NCBI GenBank assembly: GCA_003427395.1
Contig: BFEA01000001.1
Span: 2,080,705-2,120,583, forward strand
DNA length: 39,879 nt
DNA from: Chara braunii
Lineage: Eukaryota; Streptophyta; Charophyceae; Charales; Characeae
Reading direction: 5' to 3'
Below are positions 19,915 through 30,092 of this stretch, piece after piece (position 1 is the stretch's first letter; every line of letters starts with the position of its first letter). The notes beneath the pieces are model-generated. The model made no database searches. It saw only the letters and a list, made by a program, of their open reading frames with translations, and was not told the origin of the DNA. A program made the position numbers and the translations under genes.

Positions 19915-20790
19915 CTGGACAACACCACTACTCTTGTTGTGTATCGAAGACGACATCCGCGACATCATCCACTTGTTTGGGGATCAGCAACCTGTTTCTT
20001 TGTCTGCCCTGATTCTCTATGTGCCTCCTCCACAGGTTGTTGTTGTTTCAAACGGCAATATCCGCTACTATGCCTCCTGCAGACAGTCCAGCTGCCTGCA
20101 GGCAGCCATGCCACCATGTTTTATACCCTGCGACGTTAGATATTCAGGACAAACCTGTACAACACGAGGTGGTCCCTGCCCAGAGTACACTCCCGACGCC
20201 AGGGACAGTCCCTACTCAGGATGCAGCCCTAAACGTTGAGGGATTGGGACATGATCTGCCCGGATTGCAGTTGACCCCAGGAGGCGTAGACCATTTGGGG
20301 GATCTGCAAATGGCTGACCACCACTGTTCGGGCGAACCACAAATTTGTGCTCCGCCACGCGCAAACGACATGGGTGATCTGGAAATGACTGACCAGCAAA
20401 CAACCCAACACGGTATGGCCTTGCAACACCATGTGGGTGATCTGCAAATTGTTGGCCAACATCCAACAAACTAGCCTGAGAACCTCACCAATCGCTGTGG
20501 TATGACGACAACTAATATCTGTCTTCGCATTCTCCACCGCCCGTTTTATACACCATCAGACTTCCTTGCAATCGCCCTTCAGCTTGATGTTGATCTTCCC
20601 CAACTGCAGCCAGAGGATTGTAATTATACCAACGAAGGAGGCTTTACCATTGTTGCCCTACAAGTAGCAATGAGGGACCGTCAACTTGAGCTACACAATG
20701 CTCAAGCAGGTGAGTGGTTTAATCCTCCATCCCACATCTCTGCCTGCATTGTGCATGGCCCTGGCCATTACATCGCCATTGTACATGCCT
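19907..20790 (+). pseudogene. Broken gene with a Josephin-like cysteine-protease (deubiquitinase) domain
   Basis: The first frame (19907 to about 20060) reads IEDDIRDIIHLFGDQQPVSL. A frameshift leads to a second frame (20019-20474) with three degenerate repeats: HLGDLQMADHH, DMGDLEMTDQQ and HVGDLQIVGQH. After a TAG at 20472-20474 the same frame continues NRCGMTTTNICLRIL, FYTPSDFLAIALQLD, NEGGFTIVALQVAM and SACIVHGPGHYIAIV. This matches the Josephin layout from memory of ataxin-3: a catalytic Cys, an FSP-L-IA-QLD helix, a G-F-I-V-AL block and a catalytic His before aromatic/aliphatic residues. The family cleaves ubiquitin chains. The domain ends abruptly where minus-strand element A begins. 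The call rests on motif spacing only. Confidence 0.45.
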
Positions 20791-21290
20791 GTGACCACTG
20801 TGACTGCATGCGTAGATGTGAGCACCTCTTCGTTGCCCACTTTGGGTCCGACAAGGACTCGACAAAGTCACTTGCTTCATTCCCAAGCGTGCCTTGCGAA
20901 TGCCATGCGGTGAGAAGTAGTTGGCGGTTGTGCCACAATCAGCCAGCGCACGGATGTATCGGCCATTAATGCGGAGTTTGAAGAAGATCAACTTCGTTTT
21001 CCCTTGCGAGCGTTCTTGCTTCGTGTAAGCCCAGCGCAACAAGAGAGCATGAAAGTCTATTTCTTTCGACTCCACCCAAGCTTCCTTGTAGAGGATGTGC
21101 AATTTCTCAGCCTTGGAATCAGCACCAGATGGGGTCTCAAGAGAGGTTTGTCGAGTAGGATCGGAATCCGGTGAAGGATCTGCATTTTCAGCCTCTCCGT
21201 CTGTAGAGTGTGCTGATGATGTCTCTACCCCTAATGTAGGCAAACCCCTATCTTCACCCATTGTTTCCACTCACTTTCACTAAACCCGTG
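20791..21290 (-). pseudogene. Retropepsin-like protease, element A
   Basis: The frame from 21270 opens with an acidic linker (METMGEDRGLPTLG) and reaches KLIFFKLRINGRYIRALADC, then GTTANYFSPHGIRKARLG. The active site is Asp-Cys-Gly instead of Asp-Ser/Thr-Gly. A Cys at this place may be natural in this lineage, since DCGA is seen in some plant gypsy proteases. A neighbouring frame continues with KVGNEEVLTSTHAVTV, the next beta strands. The second hydrophobic-Gly signature is missing because the copy is truncated. Confidence 0.6.
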
Positions 21291-22716
21291 GTTTTGTGGC
21301 AGGATCCTCCGGTTTGGGTGGAATCCCCGCTCTTGTGCGGAGGTGAATGGTGTTAGTGTTGTTCTTCACTGTGTTCTTCGGGCCCTTACTTTTAAAGGCA
21401 GTCTTCGTAAAGGCATTCATTGATTCATCATCATCTATATAGTCGGACTCATGGGTTGACGAAGAGCAAGATGCCTTGCAGTCTTGTTCTTGATCGTCAC
21501 CAACAGAAGGGTCTTCTGTGAAGGTTTCCTCGTCAACCTCAAGTTGATCGTGCTCTGCAAAACGGTGGCTGCTCGGAAATTGTTTGCGGCTGGTGTTTTT
21601 TTTCCCATCCAATCCACCCGGGAGGTCTTGTGCCTCCAGCTTGACTAAATCCCGCATATGGGAAAGCCAAATTTGTACATGCTATGAGTCTGAATCCCAG
21701 GCGATGTGTTACAGTAGAGGGAACCATACCTTTAATGACATCCAAGCAAGACTGCGCAGTCATCTCCAGATCAAGAGTAGCAAAGAGTTTACTAACATAC
21801 TCCTGCAGACTATGCATGGGGCCGGTCCACTTGCTGTGCTTGAGCTTGTCAAGCTTGAGTTTAGCTTTGGTTGCAGCATGCGGATCAGCATATTGTCTGA
21901 TCAAGAGATCCTCGAGTGCAGCTATAGGCGTAGCGTTCAGCCATTTGTTCAGGTTTATTCTTTTATAGCCTGACTGTATAGCTTGGACTTCTAAGAAGCC
22001 CGTTACAACGGACTCCACATTGGTCCTTAGGATCGACGACTGAGTAACCGGGGGTGTCCCCAACACATCAAAGTAGGATCGCATAGAACTGATCCAAGAT
22101 TCAATGTCGTCCTTTCAGTCATATTCATACGAAATTTGTGCCGCCTTCCTGTCCACGTAGGGAAAGCTGCAGCTAGGACCAACGATTGCTGGGTTCGAAT
22201 TTGGGGCTGCAACAGTTCAAGAATGCCTTGCACTGCCACTTGCCACTGCAGCAGCAGCAATAGCAACAACGGGGTATGAACCTACTACAGATCCGGATAG
22301 GCTGTTGACCGCACTCAAAGAAGAAGAAGAAGACACAGTTAGCAGGGTAAGCAGATGGAAGGACACTTTGAGCTGGCTGCATGTTCGCAAATTGTTGCAG
22401 CTGGTCACGGTGCTGCTGCGCCATCACGGCCATATCCTCGCGCAACTTCTTGATTTCATCAAACACCTTCGCGAGTTGGCCAGTATGGTCTTCAACAACC
22501 CTGAGAAGTGGGACGGTCTTCTCTTTGACCTCAACATTAGTTAAGGCGGGCACAGTACTGAAGACGGCTTAATGAGCCTTTACTTTGTCTCCCTTCTCCT
22601 TCTCCTTCTCTTCCTCTTCCCTCTTCAACGCTTTTTCATAAAAGAGTCGGTACTGCGCTTTTTTCGGATTAGGGGCAGTGTCCATTTGCAGCTTTCATTC
22701 TGCTGTAGATGCCATG
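21291..22716 (-). pseudogene. Gag polyprotein, element A
   Basis: The likely start is the ATG at 22716, followed after a TGA by QMDTAPNPKKAQYRLFYEKA and a Lys/Glu coiled coil. The frame at 22553-22173 reads VVEDHTGQLAKVFDEIKKLR. The frame at 22084-21539 carries the capsid-like core: LNKWLNATPIAALEDLLIRQ, KHSKWTGPMHSLQEYVSKLF and SCLDVIKGMVPS. After a one-base shift near 21650 comes MRDLVKLEAQDLPGGL and an acidic tail (SDYIDDDESMNAF) ending at 21280 in clustered stops. No CCHC knuckle is seen. The C-terminus is acidic instead, which is unusual. Confidence 0.65.
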
Positions 22717-22827
22717 ATGGAGGACGAGGGTGTCAATAAGTCTCTCAAGAGAGGTCCGTACTTCCTCACAGTTTTGGGACGAACACTCCTCTTTCTTCTC
22801 CTCGCCCCCTCAAGAGCAACACTCAAG

Positions 22828-22869
<42 letters not shown>

Positions 22870-24190
22870 GCGATCATGTACACGCAGACATTTAACGAAC
22901 CCAATGAAAGAAACAACTTGAAAGCAATTAGAAGAGAAGGTAGAACTCCTAGCCGGAGCGGCAATTCATTTGGACTGGAGAGCATTCAAAACAATCAAAA
23001 AAATAAAGATCAGAGAGATCTGATTCTGCAACACAGTCTGGTTCGACTATGTATGAGGTCCTCTCAAGCCTAGCCGGACTCACCTCCGTAAAGACACAAC
23101 AAATAAAATGCAAAGTGTACCTACGCTATACAAGAGAAAATTGAGTGGTGTCCAAGGTGCGGGTCAAGCGGTGGATCGTGGTGAAGTCTGTGAGAACGTC
23201 TCAGCTGAGATCCCCTCAACAGCGAGTGTCCTGGTCCGAAAGCATGAACTCTGAGTCCCAATCAGATAGAGCAAGGTAACTGACGTCAACAAATTCAGGC
23301 TTGAGGGGCCCTTCTTGTTTGGGCCTGGTCCCACTGAGTCCCAAATGGTCCCAGTGGAGTCAGAACCAGGTCCCAACCAACAAGAGTTCCACAAAGACCT
23401 ACTCTCTGCCCCTAACGAATTGAAAAACGAATTTTGGCCCCAGAAAGAGACTACAGCCATTCAGAATGAAATAAACAAAGCACTTTAGAAAGACATAGCA
23501 TGAATCACAAGATACTCCATTCATTCTCTCGTCAGGTGAGTAAGTGATTCACACACTTCACACGAGATCAAGACTATGGAAGATGGAAGAAGAACCCAGA
23601 ATACCCCAGTAGGCAGTCAATTCCATGCACACACACATGGGCACCCTTGTGGCACGACACTTACCTGAGTGGCCGAGCGCTTGAGATGAAAGAAACTCAC
23701 CCCCCTCTCACATAGTCCTCGTGACCCAATGAGCATCCTCGACATTAGTGTCCTATCATCTGGGAGGGTCAACATCTACCCCAAAGTACAAGGCCGGATC
23801 CTCCGTCAATGTTGAAGATCAAAGTAGCAACTTGCAGTCCATAGGTGCAGATATGGCTGCCACTCTCAAACTCGCCTTTGAGGGGAGCCCTAATGTCGCT
23901 CCTTGCCTTCCCTGAAGTCCAGATTCCAGTTGTAGGTGCCCTTCACTGTTGCCTCTCTCCAATTGCATCACGAAGTCCCACCTTGTGCCTCGCCACCACA
24001 AACATGCACTCTAGCAACCTGGCCGGGTCTATTGTCGATCCTACATGACCCTGCCAGGTGGGAGCAGCTTCCCGTTCACCACGCTGCCCCACTTAACCCT
24101 AATTTCCAGCCCTAACCCTAAGTGGTTAGCCCTTACCACTCAGGTTAGGGTTATGGCGGCAAAGTCAACTCTCGCCAGCAAGTAGAATCT
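22717..24190 (-). other. Untranslated leader of element A with CT microsatellite and telomere-like hairpin
   Basis: No gene is supported between the primer site and gag. 22831-22866 is a (CT)n run. At 23319-23370 the phrase tggtccca recurs around the inverted pair CCACTG/CAGTGG. At 24093-24152 telomere-like heptads appear in both orientations: taaccctaa, ccctaaccctaa and gttagggtt, folded around GTGGT/ACCAC. Short open frames here look accidental. Confidence 0.5.
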
Positions 24191-24203
24191 GCTGTGATAC
24201 CAA
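24191..24203 (-). promoter_or_regulatory. Primer-binding site for initiator methionine tRNA
   Basis: On the minus strand TTGGTATCACAGC directly follows the LTR end ...GATTGTAACA with one base between. Plant LTR elements primed by tRNA-iMet usually have TGGTATCAGAGC, and 11 of 12 positions match. This fixes both the LTR boundary and the direction of element A. Confidence 0.8.
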
Positions 24204-25566
24204 TGTTACAATCCTGGCCAATTTTGAAGTATGCATTCATCAGAAAGTACCATGCCGTCCAATTGCAAAAAGAAATGAATGAACTTGAGAAGAGAGAGAG
24301 AGAAAGAAGAAGAATAAGAAGAAAGAAAGAAGAAGAAGAAGATGATGTACTCCAGCATAGTCAAATGACAACGCTCTTCTTCTTCGCCAACTACTCGCCT
24401 CCTCCTTATCTCCTCCCCTCTTATTCAAACAAGAAATAACAATAATAATGTTGAATCGCCGATCTAGAATCAATGTCCGAATCCCTCTTCTACTGCAGGC
24501 ACAACATGAGGTCCACCATAGCCATGCCACCCTTCCTCTTCCTCTTCATGTAGGTCGAGGCTATGGCGGAGTACTAAGGTCATTACTCTCCTGTCCAAAG
24601 GACAACCCAAAGCAGCTATGTCGCTGCCCTCCTGTCCCAAGGTCAACACAAGGCAGCTATGCCGCTGCCCATTCAGCCGCCATGCCTGACTCTGTCCCGA
24701 GCTTCCTTGATGCGGCACTACCCCAACTGGGGCCTTCCAGATGCTGCGCTTAACAAGGTGATGAAGATGGTTTCCACCATAGCCAGGTAGTTACCTCGCC
24801 ACTCTCCTCCTTGGTCCTTTTCTCCCTCCTCCTCCTACCGGTAGAGCTCCACCATAGCAACGTGGAAGCTCCCGGGCTTCTTCCTCCCAGCAGCGCTGTA
24901 GTAGCCAGCGCTGCTCCAGCCAGCTCCAGCAGCGTGTCGCCAAACTTGCACACTGAAGAATGAGGCCGGGCTCTTCCCTCATCTTCCAGATATAGCGGCC
25001 TACTTGCCTCCTGGGCGGTGACTTCCAGGCCGCTTGGCCTCCCAAGCAACCTGTACCTCCTCCCTTTCGAAGGGAAACATCATTACAGACTCTGATATTG
25101 CTCGTACATGCCCTAGACTCAGATTGGATGGATACCTGCCTAGGCCTAGCCTACCGCTACGGGGCCTCTAAAAATGCCAACTTTGTCTTCTTCTGCTCGG
25201 CCTCGTGTACCCGGCACATCTACTTCTACTGGGTGCGGTACCAGCCTACCTGCTACTTGAGTGTTTTTCCGCTGCTCCAAGTGCCGTGGGCCTCTGGGTC
25301 TGCGTGTTTTCCCTGCTGCAACCCTCAATGTCACGGCCACAGGTAAGTACCGGCCCTACGGGCCTCCCAAACAATAAAGTATCCTTGCGGGTCACACACA
25401 CACTCATGCCGACAAGCACTCAGACGGGTTCGCAGGTCACCAAGCATGCACACAAACGGCCTTAGAAGACTCAGCAGAATGTGGGAATCTCAGCAAGGCA
25501 TCCATTCCGTCGGCAGAACTCAGAAATCAGCACTGCTCTCAGTCTGTGTTATGGCGGGTCATTACA
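24204..25566 (-). repeat. 5' LTR of element A (copy A of the LTR family)
   Basis: The 1363-bp unit begins TGTAATGACC and ends TTGTAACA on the minus strand (TG...CA), next to the primer site. It contains GAA/CTT-rich microsatellite stretches and CpG-rich blocks. Two related copies lie at 28803-30092 and 30093-31280, with long matching blocks such as the region around ggtaagta(c) near 25345, 29868 and (inverted) 30285. Short open frames inside are not considered genes. Confidence 0.85.
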
Positions 25567-25604
25567 AAGACCGAAATATTGATTTTACATTGTTGTATGC
25601 AGGC

Positions 25605-27110
25605 TCACCAGCTCGTACGTACGGAGGTCCTGTTCGGGGTCCTGTTCGGGGTCCTAACTCGAAGCCGTTCGGCCTCCGGCAAAAATTATTTCGGGGCCTA
25701 AAAATAAATGGTTTTTTTGTGAATTTTGTTGTGTGAGTTCTCTACGATGTGAGGTACATGCCTATAAATTTTGAAGTCATTTTGCTAAGCCAAAACAAAA
25801 TTAAAAATCGCCAAAGATGGCGGTGTCGAAACGTGCTCGCCCACTCACAATTTTTTTTTTCACTTTTTACTTTTTGTTTTCACTTTGTTTCGGGGCCTTA
25901 AAAGAAATTATTATTTTTTGAAACTTTTTTAATGACTTTTGTCTTATGTGAACTAGACATGTGTAAATTTTCAGGGAATTTCGATGTGTCAAAAAAAAAA
26001 TGAAAAATCGCCAAAGATGGCGGTGTCGAAAACGTTCTCCCTCACTCAGTAATTTTAATGCTTTTCATTTTTTGTTATATTTATTATTAGTTTTATAAAC
26101 TTTTATTCTCTGTATTTTATTTTTATTTCAAATATGGTAAGGAATTCGGATGTAATGCTCAGGCAAATGTTGTTTATTTTATTTTCTGCATAACATATCT
26201 TTTTTTCATATTTTTTCGAATTGTGTTTTTTTGTTTTTTTTTGTTTCGGTCCGCGTTCGGCCCGAACAGCCGAGCGCATCCCCAAGGGGTCCCGTACGTT
26301 CGGGCGCTCAGTTCAGGCGTTTGGATTCGGGCGTTCGGCCGAACGCCGGTTACCGGGTCACCAGCCCGTACGTACGGAGGTCCCCGGGCAGACCTCCGTA
26401 CGTACGGGCGTTCGGGGTCCCATACGGGGTCCGAACTTGACGGCGTTCGGCCCCCGCCAAAAACTATTTCGGGGCCTAAAAATAACTTTTTTTTTCTGAA
26501 TTGTTTTTTGTGAGTTCTCTATGACATGAGGTACATGCCTATAAAGTTTCAAGTCATTTGGCTCAGCCAAATGAGAATTAAAAATCGCCAAAGATGGCGG
26601 TCTCAAAACGTGCTCGCCCAAGTTTTTTTTCACTTTTTACTTTTTGTTTTCACTTTAGTTCAGGGTCTAAACAATTTTATTATTTTTTGAAACTTTTTTA
26701 GTGGGTTTTGCATGATGTGAAGTATACATCTGTAAATTTTCAGGGCATTTAGCTATTCCAAAAAAAAATGAAAAATCTCCAAAGATGGCGGTGTCGAAAA
26801 TGTGCTCGCGCACTCATTAAATTTAATTCTTTTTTATTTTTTGTGATTTTTATTATTAGTATTTGTTTTTCCTATTTTATTTTTATTTCAAAATTGGTAA
26901 GGAATTTGGATGTAATGCTCAGGCAAGTCTTGCCTAATTTATTTTTCTTCATAACATATCTTTTTTTCAGATTTTTTTGATTTTTTTGATTTTTTTTTTT
27001 TTTTTTGTGGGTCCGCGTTCGGCCTGAACGGCCGAACGCATCCCCAAGGGGTCTCATACGTACGGGCGTTCGGGTTCGGGCGTTCGGCCCGTCCCGAACG
27101 TCGGTTACCC
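25605..27110 (+). repeat. Two-unit ~0.75-kb tandem repeat with internal ABAB structure and palindromes
   Basis: Unit 1 (25605-26357) and unit 2 (26358 to about 27110) both start tcaccagc(t/c)cgtacgtacg and end in gcgttcgg-rich sequence. Inside each unit a motif containing aatcgccaaagatggcggt occurs twice (about 25804, 26013, 26581, 26772), giving an A-B-A-B arrangement with the small stem CGCC/GGCG. Perfect palindromes sit at the joints: 26330-26347 (18 bp, no loop), 26364-26409 (19-bp arms, 8-base centre) and 27015-27039 (10-bp arms). The rest is AT-rich with many T runs. No coding is likely. Confidence 0.85.
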
Positions 27111-27126
27111 TGTGTATATATATATA

Positions 27127-27234
27127 TGATGAGTCGGTGAAACTCCGACGAAACAGTTTGTCACAGCCCCTCGTTTGTTGTCCTCTTCTCCCTCTCTGCC
27201 TACGGTTTACCGGGCAGTTCTATTTGACGATATA
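27127..27234 (+). ncRNA. Hammerhead ribozyme-like repeat, left copy
   Basis: From 27127 the sequence reads TGATGA, stem II GTCGG/CCGAC with a 7-base loop, GAA, a 3-bp stem III ACA/TGT with loop GTT, and the cleavage-site C at 27162. The expected C before TGATGA is replaced because an AT-repeat (tatatata) abuts the core. Stem I partners were not found, so this copy is probably not active. Confidence 0.55.
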
Positions 27235-27309
27235 TAGAATTTAATATCAGAATAAGTACCTACCTACTACATAAATATAAATATTTTTTGCTTTATTTCA
27301 TGGTTGCCC

Positions 27310-27457
27310 CGGACCCGGACAACCGGACAACCGGACCCAGACACCAAATCCATGTCTGGGTCAAACGGGACGTCCAGACATCTGGACCCGGACAGTCCAG
27401 TTTGCTGTGTCGGTGTCCGGTTGTCCAGGGGAAAAAAAAAAAAAAAAAAAAAAAAAA
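27310..27457 (+). repeat. CCGGAC-rich foldback with a 26-nt poly(A) run
   Basis: The motif ccggac(aa/cc) repeats on the left side and its complement ggtgtccggttgtcc appears on the right (about 27411-27426). A perfect hairpin ACCCAGACA/TGTCTGGGT lies at 27335-27361 and GTCCAGA/TCTGGAC at about 27372-27387. The block ends in A26 (27432-27457). It could be a structured non-coding RNA-derived insertion. Confidence 0.6.
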
Positions 27458-27789
27458 CACCAAGCAGAGAGCTCAAATGCACCAAGATCCCATCCAAATA
27501 AGAGCAAAGCAGTGAACTCGTGTGCCAATGTCATATCACCCTCAGGCCCCACCAACACAGTATCCAATGTCGCTCATCTTTGTCTGGCGTCATCGCCCTC
27601 CCATCCCTGCTCGCCCCTCCCATCGGCCAGACGCTCCTCCCACGTCACAAAAATGCAAGGAGTATGAGCGAGAGCTATAGACAGAAAATCATGTTGCAAG
27701 AAATCCAAATAGTCGTGTACCAACCAGAGAGCTCAAATGCACCAAGATTCCATCCAAATAAGCAAGCAGTGAACTCGTGTGCCAATGTG
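27458..27789 (+). repeat. ~70-bp direct repeat, spacing about 260 bp
   Basis: A stretch beginning gagagctcaaatgcaccaag occurs at about 27466-27531 and again at about 27726-27789 with a few differences, including a 3-base indel after aaataag. It lies inside the hammerhead-flanked unit. A further 7-bp palindrome GATTACA/TGTAATC is at 27995-28009. Confidence 0.85.
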
Positions 27790-28047
27790 ATCACACAGAG
27801 GGCGCTTTCAGGTCCAGTCCGGTTGGGGTACTGGCTCTCAAAAAACATCGGCATTATTTTTCCGAGGTACCCCGGGCCCAGGTAAACGGCCTGGGAACCC
27901 CCCCAAAAAAAATCAAACTTTTTGAAATCGGGGTCCAACTGGACCCTCCGAACCGGATCGTAATATACTTTGATTTTGGTTAAGGTGGATTATCGATTAC
28001 AGTGTAATCAGTGAGGGGATTCTACAGACTGTTGAGGGTTCAGCCTC

Positions 28048-28156
28048 CTGATGAGTCGGTGAAACTCCGACGAAACAGTTTGTCACAGCCCCTTGTTTGT
28101 TGTCCTCTTCTCCCTCTCTGCCTACGGTTTACCGGGCAGTTCTATTTGACGATAGA
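28048..28156 (+). ncRNA. Hammerhead ribozyme-like repeat, right copy
   Basis: CTGATGA is complete here (28048-28054). Stem II pairs 28055-28059 with 28067-28071 over loop tgaaact. GAA is 28072-28074, stem III pairs 28075-28077 with 28081-28083, and cleavage would follow C28084 (GTC). All conserved core bases of a hammerhead with a minimal stem III are present. The flanks offer only a weak, offset stem I (AGGG with CCCT), so self-cleavage may need a dimeric fold. The following 70 bases (to gacgata) are shared with the left copy. Confidence 0.6.
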
Positions 28157-28802
28157 TATAATAACGTTATTTATAAGATTTCATTTTTAATTGTGCAATA
28201 CCCCGCTCAGTATGCCCTGAGGTGGCCTCAGGACCACACACAGGCCTCGACCCTGGTCTGAGTCCGCAAAGACCAAGGGGGAGGAAAACCCCAAGTTGGC
28301 TCAGGGCCTGTGCGCCCGAAGCGGCCCAAGAGTCGAAGTCTGCATGCACCCAGCACAGGCCGCCGGTCAGACACACACACTTGTTTGTATGCAGGTACCA
28401 AGACAGCATTCAGACCAAGTGGAAGTCTGCAACTGTACGCGATCCAGGGGTTGTGAGTCAAACTGAGCCAATGTGGGTGGGATACCTGAGGCCGGTCAGC
28501 CTCGTCATAAGGCCTGGCCTCCAGGGAGTCAACATTCAGTCGTGGTATGCTGCCTTGACGCTGGCTTGACGCTAGCTAGACGTTGGCTGGTTGCTGGCTT
28601 GACGCTAGCTGGACACTCGCTTGACGCTGCCTGTATGTTGGCACTGTGGACGACGCAAGACTGCTGCACCGCGTGCTGGCGCCTTCCTGCTCTGGCGACA
28701 GCTGTCTTCTGGCGTGCTGATGCTGTGCATGCCACGCTGTCTTCTTGCTGACGTCGCGCATGTCACGCTGTCTTCGACATTGCTGATGTGGCTTTGCCAC
28801 AC
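28157..28802 (+). other. Unassigned region with decayed short repeats
   Basis: No gene is supported. 28555-28640 repeats the phrase cttgacgct(a/g)gct about five times, and 28690-28800 repeats gctgatg..gccacgctgtcttc. These look like degenerate minisatellites. The first 350 bases are GC-rich without recognisable features. Confidence 0.45.
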
Positions 28803-30092
28803 TGTTATGATGCTGGCCAACTTCGAAGTACACATTCATCAGATAATACAATGCCGTCCAATTGCAGAAAGAAATGAATGAGCTTGAGAGGAGAGAGAGG
28901 GTAAGAAGAAGAAGAACAAGAAGAAGAAAGAAAGAAGAAGAGGATGATGTACACTAGCATAGAGAAATCATAAAGCTCTTCTTCTTCGTCAAACACTCTC
29001 CTCCTCCTTCACTCCTCTCTTGTTCACACAAGAAATAATAGTACAATGTTGAATGGCTGAACCAGAATCAATGTCCGAATCCCTCTTCTACTGCAGGTAT
29101 CACTTGAGGTCCACCATAGCCATGGCCGCCTCCCTCACTCTTCACTCTCATATGCCGAGGGTATGGTGGACTACTGGGGCCTTGCCCTGATGTCCAAAGG
29201 ACAACGCAAAGCAGCTATGGCTGCTCTAGCTCAGGCCGACATGCCTGACTCTGCCTCGAAGCTTCTTGGTGTAGCTCTGCCCCCACAGGGACTTTCCTGC
29301 TGCAGCGCCCACCAAGGTGATGAAGATGGCTGCCACCATAGCCAGCTAAGTACCTCTGGCGCTCCCCCTTCCTCCTGCTCTTCTTCCTCCTTTGTGTCCT
29401 TGCTCCTTCCCCAGCAGCGCTGCTCTTGCTAGCACTGCTCCAGCCAGCTCTCCAACCAGTGTGTCGCCAAACTTGCACACTGGGTTCTTGGCCCGGCCTG
29501 GTGATATAGCGGTCTGCTTGCCTCTTGGGCGGTGACTTCCAGGCTGCTCGGCATTCCAAGCAACCGGTACCTCCTCCCTTTCGGAGGGAAACATCATTGC
29601 AGACTCTGATATTGCCCGTACAGGCCCTAGACTCAGACTGGTTGGACTGGTACCCGCCTAGACCTAGCCTACAACTACTGGGCCTCTAAAAATGCTACGT
29701 TTGTCTTCTTCTGCTCGGCCTCGAGTACCCGGCACATCTACCTCTTCAGGGTGTGGTACCGGCCTACCTGCTACTCGAGTGTTTCCCCGCTGCTTGAAGT
29801 GTTGCGGGCCTCTTCCCCCGCCACTTGAGTGTTTCCCCCGCTGCAATCTTCAATGACACGGCCACGGGTAAGTACTGGCCCTGAGGGCCCAACGGACGAA
29901 CAAGTGCCCTTGCGGGTCACACACATACTCAAGCCAACAAGCACTCAGACAGACATCCAGACCAGCAAGCGTGCTCACACACAGACTTAGAGACCTTAGT
30001 AGCAAGCGGAAAACTCAGCAAGGCATTCGGTCCATGGGCAAAACTCAGAAATCAGCTGTGTGTCTCAGTCCGTGTTTGGTCGGGTCATCACA
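28803..30092 (-). repeat. LTR copy B (same family as element A)
   Basis: Minus-strand reading starts TGTGATGACCCG and ends ...CATCATAACA (TG...CA), and it aligns with copy A along its length, including the GAA-rich block and the cggccacgggtaagtac region. No primer site follows its 3' end and no internal element is next to it, so it is a solo or detached LTR. It is joined directly to copy C in opposite orientation. Confidence 0.82.

Larger units (their letters stand above)
20791..25566 (-). mobile_element. Truncated LTR retrotransposon on the minus strand (element A): LTR, PBS, gag, protease
   Basis: Reading right to left there are a 1.36-kb LTR (25566 to 24204), a primer-binding site (24203-24191), a long leader, gag (about 22716-21290) and protease (about 21270-20791). 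RT, RNase H and integrase are absent: the copy stops where a plus-strand gene fragment begins, so it is 3'-truncated. The same LTR occurs twice more at 28803-31280. Gag and protease frames contain stops. Confidence 0.8.
27127..28156 (+). mobile_element. Retrozyme-like unit flanked by hammerhead-bearing direct repeats
   Basis: Two direct repeats of about 107 bases (27127-27234 and 28049-28156) differ at about one site and enclose about 815 bases without a plausible protein. Each repeat starts at a hammerhead ribozyme core. Short terminal direct repeats with hammerheads around a non-coding body are the hallmark of plant retrozymes and of Penelope-type retroelement termini. No primer site or convincing polypurine tract was seen, and the repeats are shorter than typical retrozyme LTRs, so the class is uncertain. 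Confidence 0.5.

Noticed and set aside
23670-23680. tggccgagcgc resembles a tRNA-Leu/Ser A box
   Set aside because: No B box within 80 bases and no cloverleaf could be drawn.
24448-25346. Open frames plus acceptor-like (tctactgcag) and donor-like (cacag-gtaagtacc) sites looked like exons of a gene
   Set aside because: The whole block recurs in LTR copies B and C and is bounded by TG...CA and a primer site, so it is LTR sequence.
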